In this document: piece by piece, positions 32,221-38,850 of the stretch | Numbering within the stretch: the first letter of the stretch is position 1 | Layout: each line of letters starts with the position of its first letter | Assembly: GCA_902802575.1 (NCBI GenBank) | Contig: CADCMN010000045.1 | Span: 1 to 38,850, forward strand | Source of the DNA: an uncultured Eubacteriales bacterium | GTDB taxonomy: Bacteria > Bacillota > Clostridia > Christensenellales > CAG-138 | Direction of reading: 5' to 3' | Length of the DNA: 38,850 nucleotides | Made by a program: the position numbers and the translations under genes | Notes under the pieces: generated by a model | Told to the model about the DNA's origin: nothing | Databases searched by the model: none | Seen by the model: the letters and a program-made list of their open reading frames with translations, nothing else

Positions 32221-32271
32221 AGTTTCTCTTTTTCCGTCGCTTTTTCTCTTTGCCTAAAGAGAAAGAGCGGC
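32221..32271. repeat. Palindromic element B, copy 7, with conserved 5' flank
   Basis: AGTTTCTCTTTTTC (32221-32234) as at 4221 and 28507, then GCTTTTTCTCTTT (32239-32251) pairing with AAAGAGAAAGAGC (32256-32268) with one G-T pair. It forms a tandem pair with the copy at 32122, mirroring the pair at 4126 and 4221. Confidence 0.7.
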
Positions 32272-32296
32272 AAAATAAAAGGTAAAGGTTCTCCCC

Positions 32297-32980
32297 ATGA
32301 AAGGTTTGGGCACTCTGGTCAACGCCGCCGCCATCCTCATAGGCGGCGGCTCGGGTTTATTGTTTCACAAGGGCATCTCCCAAAAGCTGCAGGAGCGGGT
32401 CATGGAGGCCCTGGCCTTCGGCGTGATCCTCATCGGCCTCTCCGGCGCCCTGAAGGGGGAAAAGACCCTGGTCATGATCCTGTCGTTGGCCGTGGGCGCG
32501 GCCATCGGCGCGCTCCTCTCCATCGACGACGGTTTCCACCGCCTGGCGGATAAGCTGAGCGGCAAGCTGGTGGGCCCGGACAAACAGGCGGGCTTTGCCG
32601 CCGGGTTCGTCAGCGCATCGCTCCTCTTCTGCACCGGGGCCATGGCGGTGACCGGGGCCCTCCAGGACGGCTTTTCGGCGGACCATTCGGTCCTCTTTGC
32701 CAAGGCCCTCATCGACGGCATCTCGGCCATGCTCCTTGCCTCCGCCTTGGGCGGCGGCGTGCTGCTCTCTGCGGCGGCGGTGTTCCTCTACCAGGGCCTG
32801 TTCACGGTCCTGGGCATCTTCAGCGCCTCCTTCTTCGCGGCCTCCGCGGTGGAGATGGGGGCCGTAGGCTCCCTCCTCCTGGTGCCCATCGGTCTCAACA
32901 TGCTGAAGATCACCCGCATCAAGGTCATGGACCTGCTGCCCGCCATCTTTCTGCCAATAGTTTTCTGCCTGTTCCTCTAA
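32297..32980 (+). CDS. DUF554 membrane protein
   Basis: 227 residues, six or seven hydrophobic segments, with the family pattern GTLVNAAAILIGGGSGLLF at the N terminus, VILIGLSGALKGEKTLVMIL, FVSASLLFCTGAMAVTGALQ in the middle and LLLVPIGLNMLKITRIKVMD near the end. DUF554 (YdfK-like) proteins are predicted inner-membrane transporters of unknown substrate. The ATG at 32297 follows AAAGG at acceptable spacing. It stands between a B element and the second two-component system, and may share a transcript with the latter (62-bp gap). Confidence 0.92.
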   Translation: MKGLGTLVNAAAILIGGGSGLLFHKGISQKLQERVMEALAFGVILIGLSGALKGEKTLVMILSLAVGAAIGALLSIDDGFHRLADKLSGKLVGPDKQAGFAAGFVSASLLFCTGAMAVTGALQDGFSADHSVLFAKALIDGISAMLLASALGGGVLLSAAAVFLYQGLFTVLGIFSASFFAASAVEMGAVGSLLLVPIGLNMLKITRIKVMDLLPAIFLPIVFCLFL

Positions 32981-32983
32981 AGG

Positions 32984-33000
32984 TTCAGCCTTTTTTCAGC
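32984..33000 (+). promoter_or_regulatory. 11-bp-period direct repeat upstream of the second two-component system
   Basis: TTCAGC at 32984-32989 and again at 32995-33000, 11 bp apart. TATAGA at 33015-33020 is a possible -10, with no clear -35. This is the placement used by activator-type OmpR-family sites. Confidence 0.4.
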
Positions 33001-33042
33001 TTCGGGGCGTAGAGTATAGAAAAACGTGAGGGGGAAAGTTTC

Positions 33043-33720
33043 ATGCGCGCATTGATCGTGGAGGACGACAAGGCTTTGGCCCGGACCTTGGGCGAGATGC
33101 TCAAGAGCGTCCATTTTGAAAGCGATATCTGTTACGACGGGGAGTCGGGCCTGGACAACGGCTTGTCCGACGCCTACGACCTCATCGTCCTCGATATCAT
33201 GCTGCCCAGGAAGGACGGCTTCTCCATCGCCAAGGAGCTGAGAAAAGAGAAGATCGACACGCCCATCCTCATGCTCACCGCCCGGACGGAGATCGACGAT
33301 CGGGTGAAGGGGCTGGACAGCGGCGCGGACTATTACCTGACCAAGCCCTTCGAGATGTCGGAGCTTTTGGCCTGCGTGCGGGCCCTGACCCGGCGGCAGG
33401 GGGAGGTGGTCATGGACGAGCTCAGCTTCGGCGGCTTGAAGCTGAACCTGTCCACCTGCGATTTGAGCTACGCCGACAAGAAGGTGCGCCTGGGCAAGAA
33501 GGAGTTCTCCATCATGCGCATCTTCATGGCCAACGGCGCGGCCGTGGTCAGCAAGGAGTCCCTGATAAACAAGGTGTGGGGCTTTGAAAGCGACGCGGAG
33601 GACAACAACGTGGAGGTCTACATCTCCTTCCTGCGCAAGAAGCTGGCCTTCTTGAAGGCGCCCGTGCAGATCGCCACCCTGCGCAAGTTCGGCTATCGAC
33701 TGGAGGCGTTGGAGAAATGA
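33043..33720 (+). CDS. OmpR-family response regulator
   Basis: 225 residues. Receiver with acidic pocket E7, D8, D9, phospho-acceptor D51 in IVLDIMLPRKDGFSIAKELR and switch lysine in DYYLTKPFEMSE. The winged-helix effector domain (about 125-222) has LGKKEFSIMRIFMANGAAVV and ends LRKFGYRLEAL. The ATG at 33043 follows GAGGGGGAAAG. The stop overlaps the kinase start (ATGA at 33717-33720). The domain sequence resembles regulators paired with simple two-membrane-segment kinases; the signal is unknown. Confidence 0.95.
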   Translation: MRALIVEDDKALARTLGEMLKSVHFESDICYDGESGLDNGLSDAYDLIVLDIMLPRKDGFSIAKELRKEKIDTPILMLTARTEIDDRVKGLDSGADYYLTKPFEMSELLACVRALTRRQGEVVMDELSFGGLKLNLSTCDLSYADKKVRLGKKEFSIMRIFMANGAAVVSKESLINKVWGFESDAEDNNVEVYISFLRKKLAFLKAPVQIATLRKFGYRLEALEK

Positions 33721-34916
33721 TCAAAAAGCTGAAACGGCGGTTTATCCTCACCAGCATGGTGGTTGTCACGCTGGTGCTGCTGCTGGTCCTGGGGGTCCTG
33801 TTCGTGGGCGCCCGGAAGGTGGTCTACTCCGACGCGGATCAGATGCTCAAGCGCTCGCTGATGATCTCCCTGGGGGAGAAGGGCGGCGGCGAGGGCCGCG
33901 GCGGACGGAACGAGCGGGCGGTGGTGCTCTCCATCGACCCGGAGACCGGCGAGATCGAAAAGAAGAGCAGCGGTACGCTCATCAACTTTTCGGATCAGGA
34001 GCAGCAGGAGCTGGCCCAGGAAGCCGCCCAGAGCAAGGCGCTCAAGCATCGGGGCGTGCGCACCTCCGTGGAAAAACACAACGGCAAGACCTATGTGGCG
34101 GTGGTGGACACCACGCTGGAGGATCGGCTGTTGACCGCCGCCATGAAGGCGCTGGCGCTCTTTGCCGTGGGAGTGTGGCTGGCGCTGCTGCTGCTGGTGT
34201 ATCTGCTGTCCGGCTGGGCCGTGCGGCCCATGGCCAAGGCCTGGGATATGCAGCGGCAGTTCGTGGCGGACGCCTCCCATGATCTGAAAACGCCCTTGAC
34301 CGTCATCCTGAGCAACAGCGAGCTGCTGAAGCAGCAGAACGAGGGGCGGGAGGCCCCGGAGGTAGACCGGATCGAGACCGCCGGCAAACGGATGAAGGAA
34401 CTGGTCCAAAAGATGCTGACCCTGGCCCGCATGGAGGACGATCCCAACCCCAACGCCTACGAGACCATGAACCTTTCCGATATGGTCATGGAGAGCGCCC
34501 TGGCCTTCGAGGCCACGGCCTTTGAGAAGGGATTGGTCATTGACGAAACCGTGGAAAGCGATCTGATGGTGAAGGGCAACCGGGCCCAGGTCCAGAGCGT
34601 CCTCGAGTGTTTGCTGGACAACGCCTGCAAATATGCCGCCCCCGGCAGCCGGGTGACCGTGTCGCTGGAGAAGGCGGGGAAGAAGGCGAGGCTCACCGTC
34701 CACAACACTGGCTCCTATATCCCCCCCGAGGACCTGGCTCATGTGTTTGAACGCTTCTACCGGGCGGACAAGAGCCGCACCGCTTCCGACAGCTCCGGGC
34801 TGGGCCTGGCCATCGTCCAGAGCGTGGTGGAGCGCATGAAGGGCGCCGTCACCGCCGAGAGCAGCCAGGAGAGCGGCACGGCCTTCACGGTGCTGCTCCC
34901 CCGGGAGAACGGCTGA
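33717..34916 (+). CDS. Sensor histidine kinase
   Basis: 399 residues. TM1 about 14-34, a short external loop of about 110 residues rich in Gly, Arg and Glu near its start, TM2 about 140-165 (LFAVGVWLALLLLVYLLSGW), then directly a HisKA domain with QFVADASHDLKTPLTVILSN (His near 190), an N box LLDNACKYAAPGSRV, and a G box SSGLGLAIVQSVVERMKGAV. Only a short linker lies between TM2 and HisKA, with no obvious HAMP. It is coupled to the response regulator by a 4-bp overlap and followed by a terminator, so the operon ends here. Confidence 0.94.
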   Translation: MIKKLKRRFILTSMVVVTLVLLLVLGVLFVGARKVVYSDADQMLKRSLMISLGEKGGGEGRGGRNERAVVLSIDPETGEIEKKSSGTLINFSDQEQQELAQEAAQSKALKHRGVRTSVEKHNGKTYVAVVDTTLEDRLLTAAMKALALFAVGVWLALLLLVYLLSGWAVRPMAKAWDMQRQFVADASHDLKTPLTVILSNSELLKQQNEGREAPEVDRIETAGKRMKELVQKMLTLARMEDDPNPNAYETMNLSDMVMESALAFEATAFEKGLVIDETVESDLMVKGNRAQVQSVLECLLDNACKYAAPGSRVTVSLEKAGKKARLTVHNTGSYIPPEDLAHVFERFYRADKSRTASDSSGLGLAIVQSVVERMKGAVTAESSQESGTAFTVLLPRENG

Positions 34917-34936
34917 TCGCACACGGTCCAAATCAG

Positions 34937-34971
34937 AAAAAGCCCTCGTCCTTTTCAGGTCGGGGGCTTTT
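34937..34971 (+). terminator. Terminator after the second two-component system
   Basis: AAAAAGCCCTCG (34937-34948) pairs with CGGGGGCTTTT (34961-34971) with one G-T pair. It could also serve the converging TAXI gene that ends at 35016. Confidence 0.75.
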
Positions 34972-35015
34972 GCATACGATATGGTCTGAGCTGTTTCGTT
35001 TGGACAGTGGCCCGG

Positions 35016-36938
35016 TTAAGGCGTTTTTACGGGAACGTCACCCTCCGGCTCGATGAATTGAGCGGACAAATATCCCTTCCATTCAGTGCCGGCTACCAGC
35101 ACATAGTAGTACTCGTCCTCCTGATAAAAGATGTAGACCTTCTTTCCTTCGACGACCATTCCGAGGGACGGGCTGGTAGCGGAGGGGCCCTCTCGCAGGG
35201 ACAGAGTGGAGGCGGTGACGGTGCCGAGCACTGTGCCCTCCGGCTGGTCGTTGTCGGCGGAGGTATCTCCCAGGGCGGTGAGGAGCTTGATGAACTGCTT
35301 GGAGATGTAGCCGTATTTTTTCGTATCATTCATAAGCACGAAATAGAAGTCGCCGTCCTCGGCGTATACGGTGACCCTGGTGCCGCTCTTCAAACCGGTG
35401 GCAATGATGGTGGTGTTCGTGCTGGGCCCTTGACGCATGCGGACGCCGCTCTTGATGATCTTCCCTTCCGCGGCCCCGGCGATCATATCGGCCGTAGGCG
35501 CCGTGAGGGCGTTGGGGTCATCGGTAAGGGGGACGGAGGCGCCGGTGGTCGCTTGCACATCCGTGGGCGTGAGCCGCGTCATGGGCAGGCCCTTCATTTG
35601 GTAGAACTTTTCTGCGGCGGGATGGTAGGGCACGCCGTCGAAGGACGCGGCGAAGGCAAGATCCAGCTCGCTGCCCTTGGCATGGGCGGCGGTAACGTCA
35701 GGGATGTGGTCGAAGACACCGGAGAGGAAGTTGTACACGTCGGTATCGGACACGTCGTTGCGGGCGAGGACCACGGCCATGACCGCCACGGTGGTCACGT
35801 CCTCGGGGGTGTTGTACACGCTTCTCGGGATGACGCCCTTTGTATAGTAGGGACAGCGGTCCATGAGCTTGCGGATGTGCTCATCATCAAAATTCAGCAG
35901 GTAAAGCTGACGTTCGACAGCCAGACTGTACACCGAAGCGGTGGGGGCGCCGGCAACCACGAAGGCGGCGTCGATCCTGCCGCTGTTAAGATCCTCCGCA
36001 CTTTCCATGAAGTTTTGATAGGTGGGGTTGATGTCCTCGTCGGCGTCGATGCCGTAGGCGCCCAGCACGTCGATGGCGGTGAAGTACACGCCGGATCCAT
36101 AGACGCCGATGGCGACGCGCTTGCCCTTCAGATCGGCCACGGTCTTGGTGTTGGGGTCCAGGGTGACGATCTGGACATGCTCCCTGTACAGGGCCGCCAC
36201 GGCGGAGAAGGAGGTGTTTGCCAGATCGAAAGAGCGGGTGCCCGTATAGGCGTAGGCTGCCACATCGGACTGCACGATCCCCAGTTGGGCATCGTTTTGG
36301 ATCAGAGCCTCGATGTTGGATTTGGAGCCATAGGAGGTGACGGCCGTCACCCAAGTATCGGTCGTGCTGCTGACCTGATTTGCCAGCACGCTGCCGAAGC
36401 TATAGTAGGTGCCCATCTCGCCGCCGGTGGTCAGCGTGAGGCTCCCGCCCCGGTTGCCGAAAATGTTCAAGGAGAAATCGTCGTCAGGAGCGCCTTCCTT
36501 TGGCTGGGGCGTTTTCTCCGCAGCGGATGCGGAATCGTCCATAGGATCGCCTTCCTTCGGTTGGGACGTTTTCTCCGCAATGGACGCTTGTTCGTCCGCC
36601 TCGGCCTTCCGCTCCTTCAGCAGGGGGATCAGCACCACCGTGAGCACCACTGTCAGCGCCAGCAACAGGGCGCAGACGCCGATGAGGATGGGCACAAGAC
36701 GGTTTTTCTTCTTCCCGATCGGCTGTTGCCGGGCGGATATGCTCTGCCGTTCGGCCGTCGGCTTCCGGGGATAGTTCTTCCCTGAATCGGTCTGCTGGGT
36801 TTTCTGCTCGGCCTCAAACTTTTGGGGATAGTTTTTCCCGCTGTTGGAGCCGACTTTGGCGTCAGCCTCCGTGTCAAACCCACACTTCCCGCAGAATCTT
36901 CCCTTCAGTTGGCCGCCGCAGCGAGGACACTGTTTCAT
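35016..36938 (-). CDS. Zinc-ribbon, membrane-anchored TAXI-type binding protein with two SH3 domains
   Basis: 640 residues. Order: zinc ribbon CPRCGGQLKGRFCGKCG (C4, C7, C16, C19); a linker with two SGKNYP repeats; a membrane helix (about 81-105); an acidic linker with two near-repeats of AEKTxQPKEGxPxDD; a TAXI-type TRAP solute-binding domain (about 155-460) with TTGGEMGTYYSFGSVLANQV, YGSKSNIEALIQNDAQLGIV and GKRVAIGVYGSGVYFTAIDV; then two bacterial SH3 domains (about 490-555 with GVRMRQGPSTNTTI, and 565-632 with TLSLREGPSATSPS). TAXI proteins normally have a signal peptide and work with a TRAP permease; neither is present. AAGGAG precedes the ATG. The binding domain presumably faces out and the ribbon in. 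Function unknown. Confidence 0.88.
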   Translation of the reverse strand: MKQCPRCGGQLKGRFCGKCGFDTEADAKVGSNSGKNYPQKFEAEQKTQQTDSGKNYPRKPTAERQSISARQQPIGKKKNRLVPILIGVCALLLALTVVLTVVLIPLLKERKAEADEQASIAEKTSQPKEGDPMDDSASAAEKTPQPKEGAPDDDFSLNIFGNRGGSLTLTTGGEMGTYYSFGSVLANQVSSTTDTWVTAVTSYGSKSNIEALIQNDAQLGIVQSDVAAYAYTGTRSFDLANTSFSAVAALYREHVQIVTLDPNTKTVADLKGKRVAIGVYGSGVYFTAIDVLGAYGIDADEDINPTYQNFMESAEDLNSGRIDAAFVVAGAPTASVYSLAVERQLYLLNFDDEHIRKLMDRCPYYTKGVIPRSVYNTPEDVTTVAVMAVVLARNDVSDTDVYNFLSGVFDHIPDVTAAHAKGSELDLAFAASFDGVPYHPAAEKFYQMKGLPMTRLTPTDVQATTGASVPLTDDPNALTAPTADMIAGAAEGKIIKSGVRMRQGPSTNTTIIATGLKSGTRVTVYAEDGDFYFVLMNDTKKYGYISKQFIKLLTALGDTSADNDQPEGTVLGTVTASTLSLREGPSATSPSLGMVVEGKKVYIFYQEDEYYYVLVAGTEWKGYLSAQFIEPEGDVPVKTP

Positions 36939-37041
36939 ACGATCTCTCCTTGTGGTGTGATACTGTTAAAAAGCTTGTTCCGATCAAATTATTATTTCAA
37001 AAACATCCCTGCAGCGCAAGAACAGAGCGGCGCATGAATAA

Positions 37042-37062
37042 GACCCGGCGGGGGGCCGGGTC
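37042..37062 (-). terminator. Hairpin terminator after the Pro/Glu-repeat zinc-ribbon gene
   Basis: GACCCGGC (37042-37049) pairs perfectly with GCCGGGTC (37055-37062) around five G residues. On the minus strand it is followed by a T-rich but broken tract. Confidence 0.6.
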
Positions 37063-37078
37063 CCGGGTTCGTTCACGC

Positions 37079-38335
37079 TTACGGCAGGTCTACGGCTTCC
37101 AGCCGCAAAGTCACTTCCGGCAGCTCCACTGTGGTGCCGGAGGTCCCGCCGAAGCTGGGCTGCTTGAACACGAACTTCAAGCGGACGTGGGCGTTGTCCT
37201 CGTCGTCGAAGGTCAGCTCATAGAGATGGCACTCGCCCAGGGAGAGATCGGCGGTGACGCCGGGGAAGGTCACCTCGTTGGTGTTCTCCGTGCTGATGGT
37301 CACCTTGGAGAGGGTGCTGGACTTGGACTTGACGTTGGTGGCGCATATCCTCAGATGGTGGATGGTCTTGCGATCCGCCGAAAGGATGAACCGGACGGTC
37401 ACCTCATCGGCGCCCTGGCAGGAGGCGGACCCCCAGAACACGATCTCCCCGGCCTTCAGGGCGGGCATCTTCTCTGTGTCGGGCAGGACCTTGCGGCCCG
37501 GGACCGGCGCCTCCACGGGCTGTTCCGTGGCGGCGGGCTTCGCCGGCTCGGCGGTGGGCGTATCCTCCTTGACGGCGGGCTTCTTGGTGCTTTCCACCAC
37601 GGGGGCGTCATCTTCGACCGCCCGATCGTCGGCCTTCTTCAGCCGGGGCACCAGCAGCAAAGCGACGGCCACCAGCAGCGCCAGGGCGATGGCGCAGATG
37701 ACGATGAGCAGGGCGATGAGGCCGCCGTTTTTCTTCTTCTTTTTGACTACGGGGCGCTGGGAAGGGCTCGCGGAATACGTGGGCCGGGAGGCGCTGTGGA
37801 CCGGCGCGGACACGGGCGCGGCGGCCGGCTCCGGCTCAAAATCTGGCAAGGAATCGGGATCGAACTCCGGTTCCGGCTCCGGCTCCGGTTCCGGCGCGGG
37901 CTCAGGCTCCGGCTCGGGCATAGGCTCCGGCTCGGGCGCAGGCTCCGGCTCGGATTCCGGCTCCGGCTCGGGCGCAGGCTCAGGCTCGGGCGCGGGCTCC
38001 GGCTCCGGCGCGGGCTCCGGCTCGGGCATAGGTTCCGGCTCGGGTTCCTGCTCCAGCTCGGGCGCGGACTCCGGCTCCGGACCAAGATCCAGTTCCACAG
38101 GGGCCACATAGATGGACTTCGGCGCAGGCGCGGGCGTCGGGATTTCTTCAACGGAGGCAGGCTTTGAAACGGGCTTCGGCGCAGGCGCGGGCTCCGGCAC
38201 GGGCGTCGGCTTTGCAGCGACGGGCTGGGGCTTGGGCGCGGACGGCGCGGCGGTGAGGGTGAGGGCGGGTTTGCCGCAATAGACGCAGAATCTGGCGTCC
38301 TTGCGCATGGGTTTGCCGCAGTTGTAACAGAACAT
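37079..38335 (-). CDS. Zinc-ribbon membrane protein with Pro/Glu repeat
   Basis: 418 residues from the ATG at 38335 (GGAG eight bases upstream). Zinc ribbon [20 protein letters not shown] (C3, C6, C17, C20), a Pro/Ala/Lys linker (25-80), a run of EP/PEPA dipeptides (about 85-160), a KKKKK patch, a membrane helix (about 194-219, [20 protein letters not shown]), a second low-complexity linker, and a C-terminal beta-rich domain (about 290-418) with two cysteines and no family I recognise. A single membrane helix after a basic patch suggests the ribbon stays inside and the last domain is outside. It lies upstream of the TAXI-domain gene on the same strand with the same ribbon-helix plan. Confidence 0.82.
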   Translation of the reverse strand: MFCYNCGKPMRKDARFCVYCGKPALTLTAAPSAPKPQPVAAKPTPVPEPAPAPKPVSKPASVEEIPTPAPAPKSIYVAPVELDLGPEPESAPELEQEPEPEPMPEPEPAPEPEPAPEPEPAPEPEPESEPEPAPEPEPMPEPEPEPAPEPEPEPEPEFDPDSLPDFEPEPAAAPVSAPVHSASRPTYSASPSQRPVVKKKKKNGGLIALLIVICAIALALLVAVALLLVPRLKKADDRAVEDDAPVVESTKKPAVKEDTPTAEPAKPAATEQPVEAPVPGRKVLPDTEKMPALKAGEIVFWGSASCQGADEVTVRFILSADRKTIHHLRICATNVKSKSSTLSKVTISTENTNEVTFPGVTADLSLGECHLYELTFDDEDNAHVRLKFVFKQPSFGGTSGTTVELPEVTLRLEAVDLP

Positions 38336-38396
38336 ACAGAGCGCTCCTTTCTGCCGGATCAAGGCGGACGAGCCACAGGGACACGCCACCAAATAT

Positions 38397-38425
38397 ATTA
38401 TATAGGCGCAGGCGGTCAAAAGCAA
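38397..38425 (-). promoter_or_regulatory. Promoter of the Pro/Glu-repeat zinc-ribbon gene
   Basis: Minus strand TTGCTT (38420-38425), 17 bp, TATAAT (38397-38402). Confidence 0.6.
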
Positions 38426-38500
38426 GGGGCGGGCGGAAGAATGTTGCCCGGCGTGGACCTTGCGCCGCGGAAATGGCGGCGTAAAACCCTTTCGGCGCTC

Positions 38501-38529
38501 TTGCGAAGACGCCGCGAAGGGTGTATAAT
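38501..38529 (+). promoter_or_regulatory. glnS promoter
   Basis: TTGCGA (38501-38506), 17 bp, TATAAT (38524-38529), about 70 bp before the glnS start. The leader is too short for a T-box. Confidence 0.7.
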
Positions 38530-38602
38530 ACCGTATTCAATGGGGAAGAAGGGACGATCGACCCCATCTGGTTTCAAGAAACATACGCAAGGAGCAACGA
38601 CA

Positions 38603-38850
38603 ATGGAAGAAGCACCGAAGATCAAAAACTTCATCGAGGAAGCCATTGAGGAGGACCTGGAGAAATTCCGGGCCCTGTACCCGGACAAGGAGCCCCGGGT
38701 CAAGACCCGGTTCCCGCCGGAGCCCAACGGATATCTGCACATCGGCCACGCCAAGGCCCTGACCATCGACTTCTCCATGGCGGAGAAGTACGGCGGCACC
38801 TGCAACCTCCGCTACGACGACACCAACCCCACCAAGGAGGGGACGGAGTA
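38603..38850 (+). CDS. glnS: Glutaminyl-tRNA synthetase, 5' part (runs off the window)
   Basis: The first 82 codons are present with the frame open at the window edge. The sequence begins [40 protein letters not shown] is the class I HIGH signature with the [11 protein letters not shown] form characteristic of glutaminyl-tRNA synthetases, followed by [11 protein letters not shown], the Rossmann-fold segment shared by GlnRS and distinguishing it from discriminating GluRS. It charges tRNA-Gln directly with glutamine. GCAAGGAG precedes the ATG, and a good promoter lies at 38501-38529. Confidence 0.93.
   Translation, partial: MEEAPKIKNFIEEAIEEDLEKFRALYPDKEPRVKTRFPPEPNGYLHIGHAKALTIDFSMAEKYGGTCNLRYDDTNPTKEGTE

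Noticed and set aside
37855-38085. CRISPR-like array
   Set aside because: The repetition is a 6-bp coding repeat for Pro-Glu inside an open gene, with no spacers.

Overview
The window reads as a chromosomal stretch of a strictly anaerobic, GC-rich member of the Bacillota (class Clostridia). The reasons are strong AGGAGG-type ribosome binding sites, a T-box leader in front of ileS, a CIRCE operator on a small heat-shock gene, a PadR/DUF2812 operon, a type-2 (KMSKH) isoleucyl-tRNA synthetase, and an oxygen/superoxide defence operon of flavodiiron protein, rubrerythrin, superoxide reductase and rubredoxin. No phage, insertion sequence, CRISPR array, tRNA or rRNA was seen. The genus cannot be read from the sequence.

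Layout. 1-4112: a VTC-domain protein with a DUF4956 membrane protein, then two translationally coupled CNNM/CBS (CorC-type) membrane proteins, the first frameshifted. 4284-7089: an OmpR-type two-component system whose kinase carries an in-frame TGA. 7250-9709: a DUF11 protein on the minus strand and, divergently, an NCS2 purine permease. 9837-13690: a minus-strand string of small enzymes (esterase, SpoU methyltransferase, an unknown 128-aa protein, two GNAT acetyltransferases, an S51-type peptidase). 13693-16665: the oxygen-defence operon. 16749-22725: an M13 peptidase, a secreted NAGPA-type lipoprotein, an SPFH protein, an HD hydrolase, a methyltransferase and a TraX-like protein. 22782-23893: CIRCE-controlled hsp20 and, divergently, mscL. 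23945-27238: a divergent pair of exported cell-surface enzymes (PIG-L deacetylase, NlpC/P60-like protein) with the same Pro/Thr stalk and C-terminal membrane anchor. 27297-28402: a PadR operon behind an iterated operator. 28700-32100: T-box and ileS. 32297-34916: DUF554 protein and a second two-component system. 35016-38335: two minus-strand zinc-ribbon membrane proteins, one joining a TAXI-type binding domain to two SH3 domains. 38603-end: the start of glnS.

Two things cut across the gene list. First, intergenic gaps hold a modular family of palindromic elements: a GCACCC-TTTCTT hairpin (A) followed by CCGCTTTTTCTCTTT-type hairpins (B), which probably also act as terminators. Second, six genes are broken by small lesions (4-bp duplication, in-frame TGA, +1 in an A7 run, three short internal deletions), and two further perfect tandem duplications (21 and 25 bp) lie in or between genes. 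Because ileS is among the broken genes, consensus or assembly error must be excluded before any is called a true pseudogene; the intact reading is described for each.

The most novel-looking items are the zinc-ribbon/TM/TAXI/SH3 protein with its zinc-ribbon neighbour, the modular palindromes, the 15-bp-period PadR operator array, and the rubredoxin with a duplicated metal-binding knuckle.
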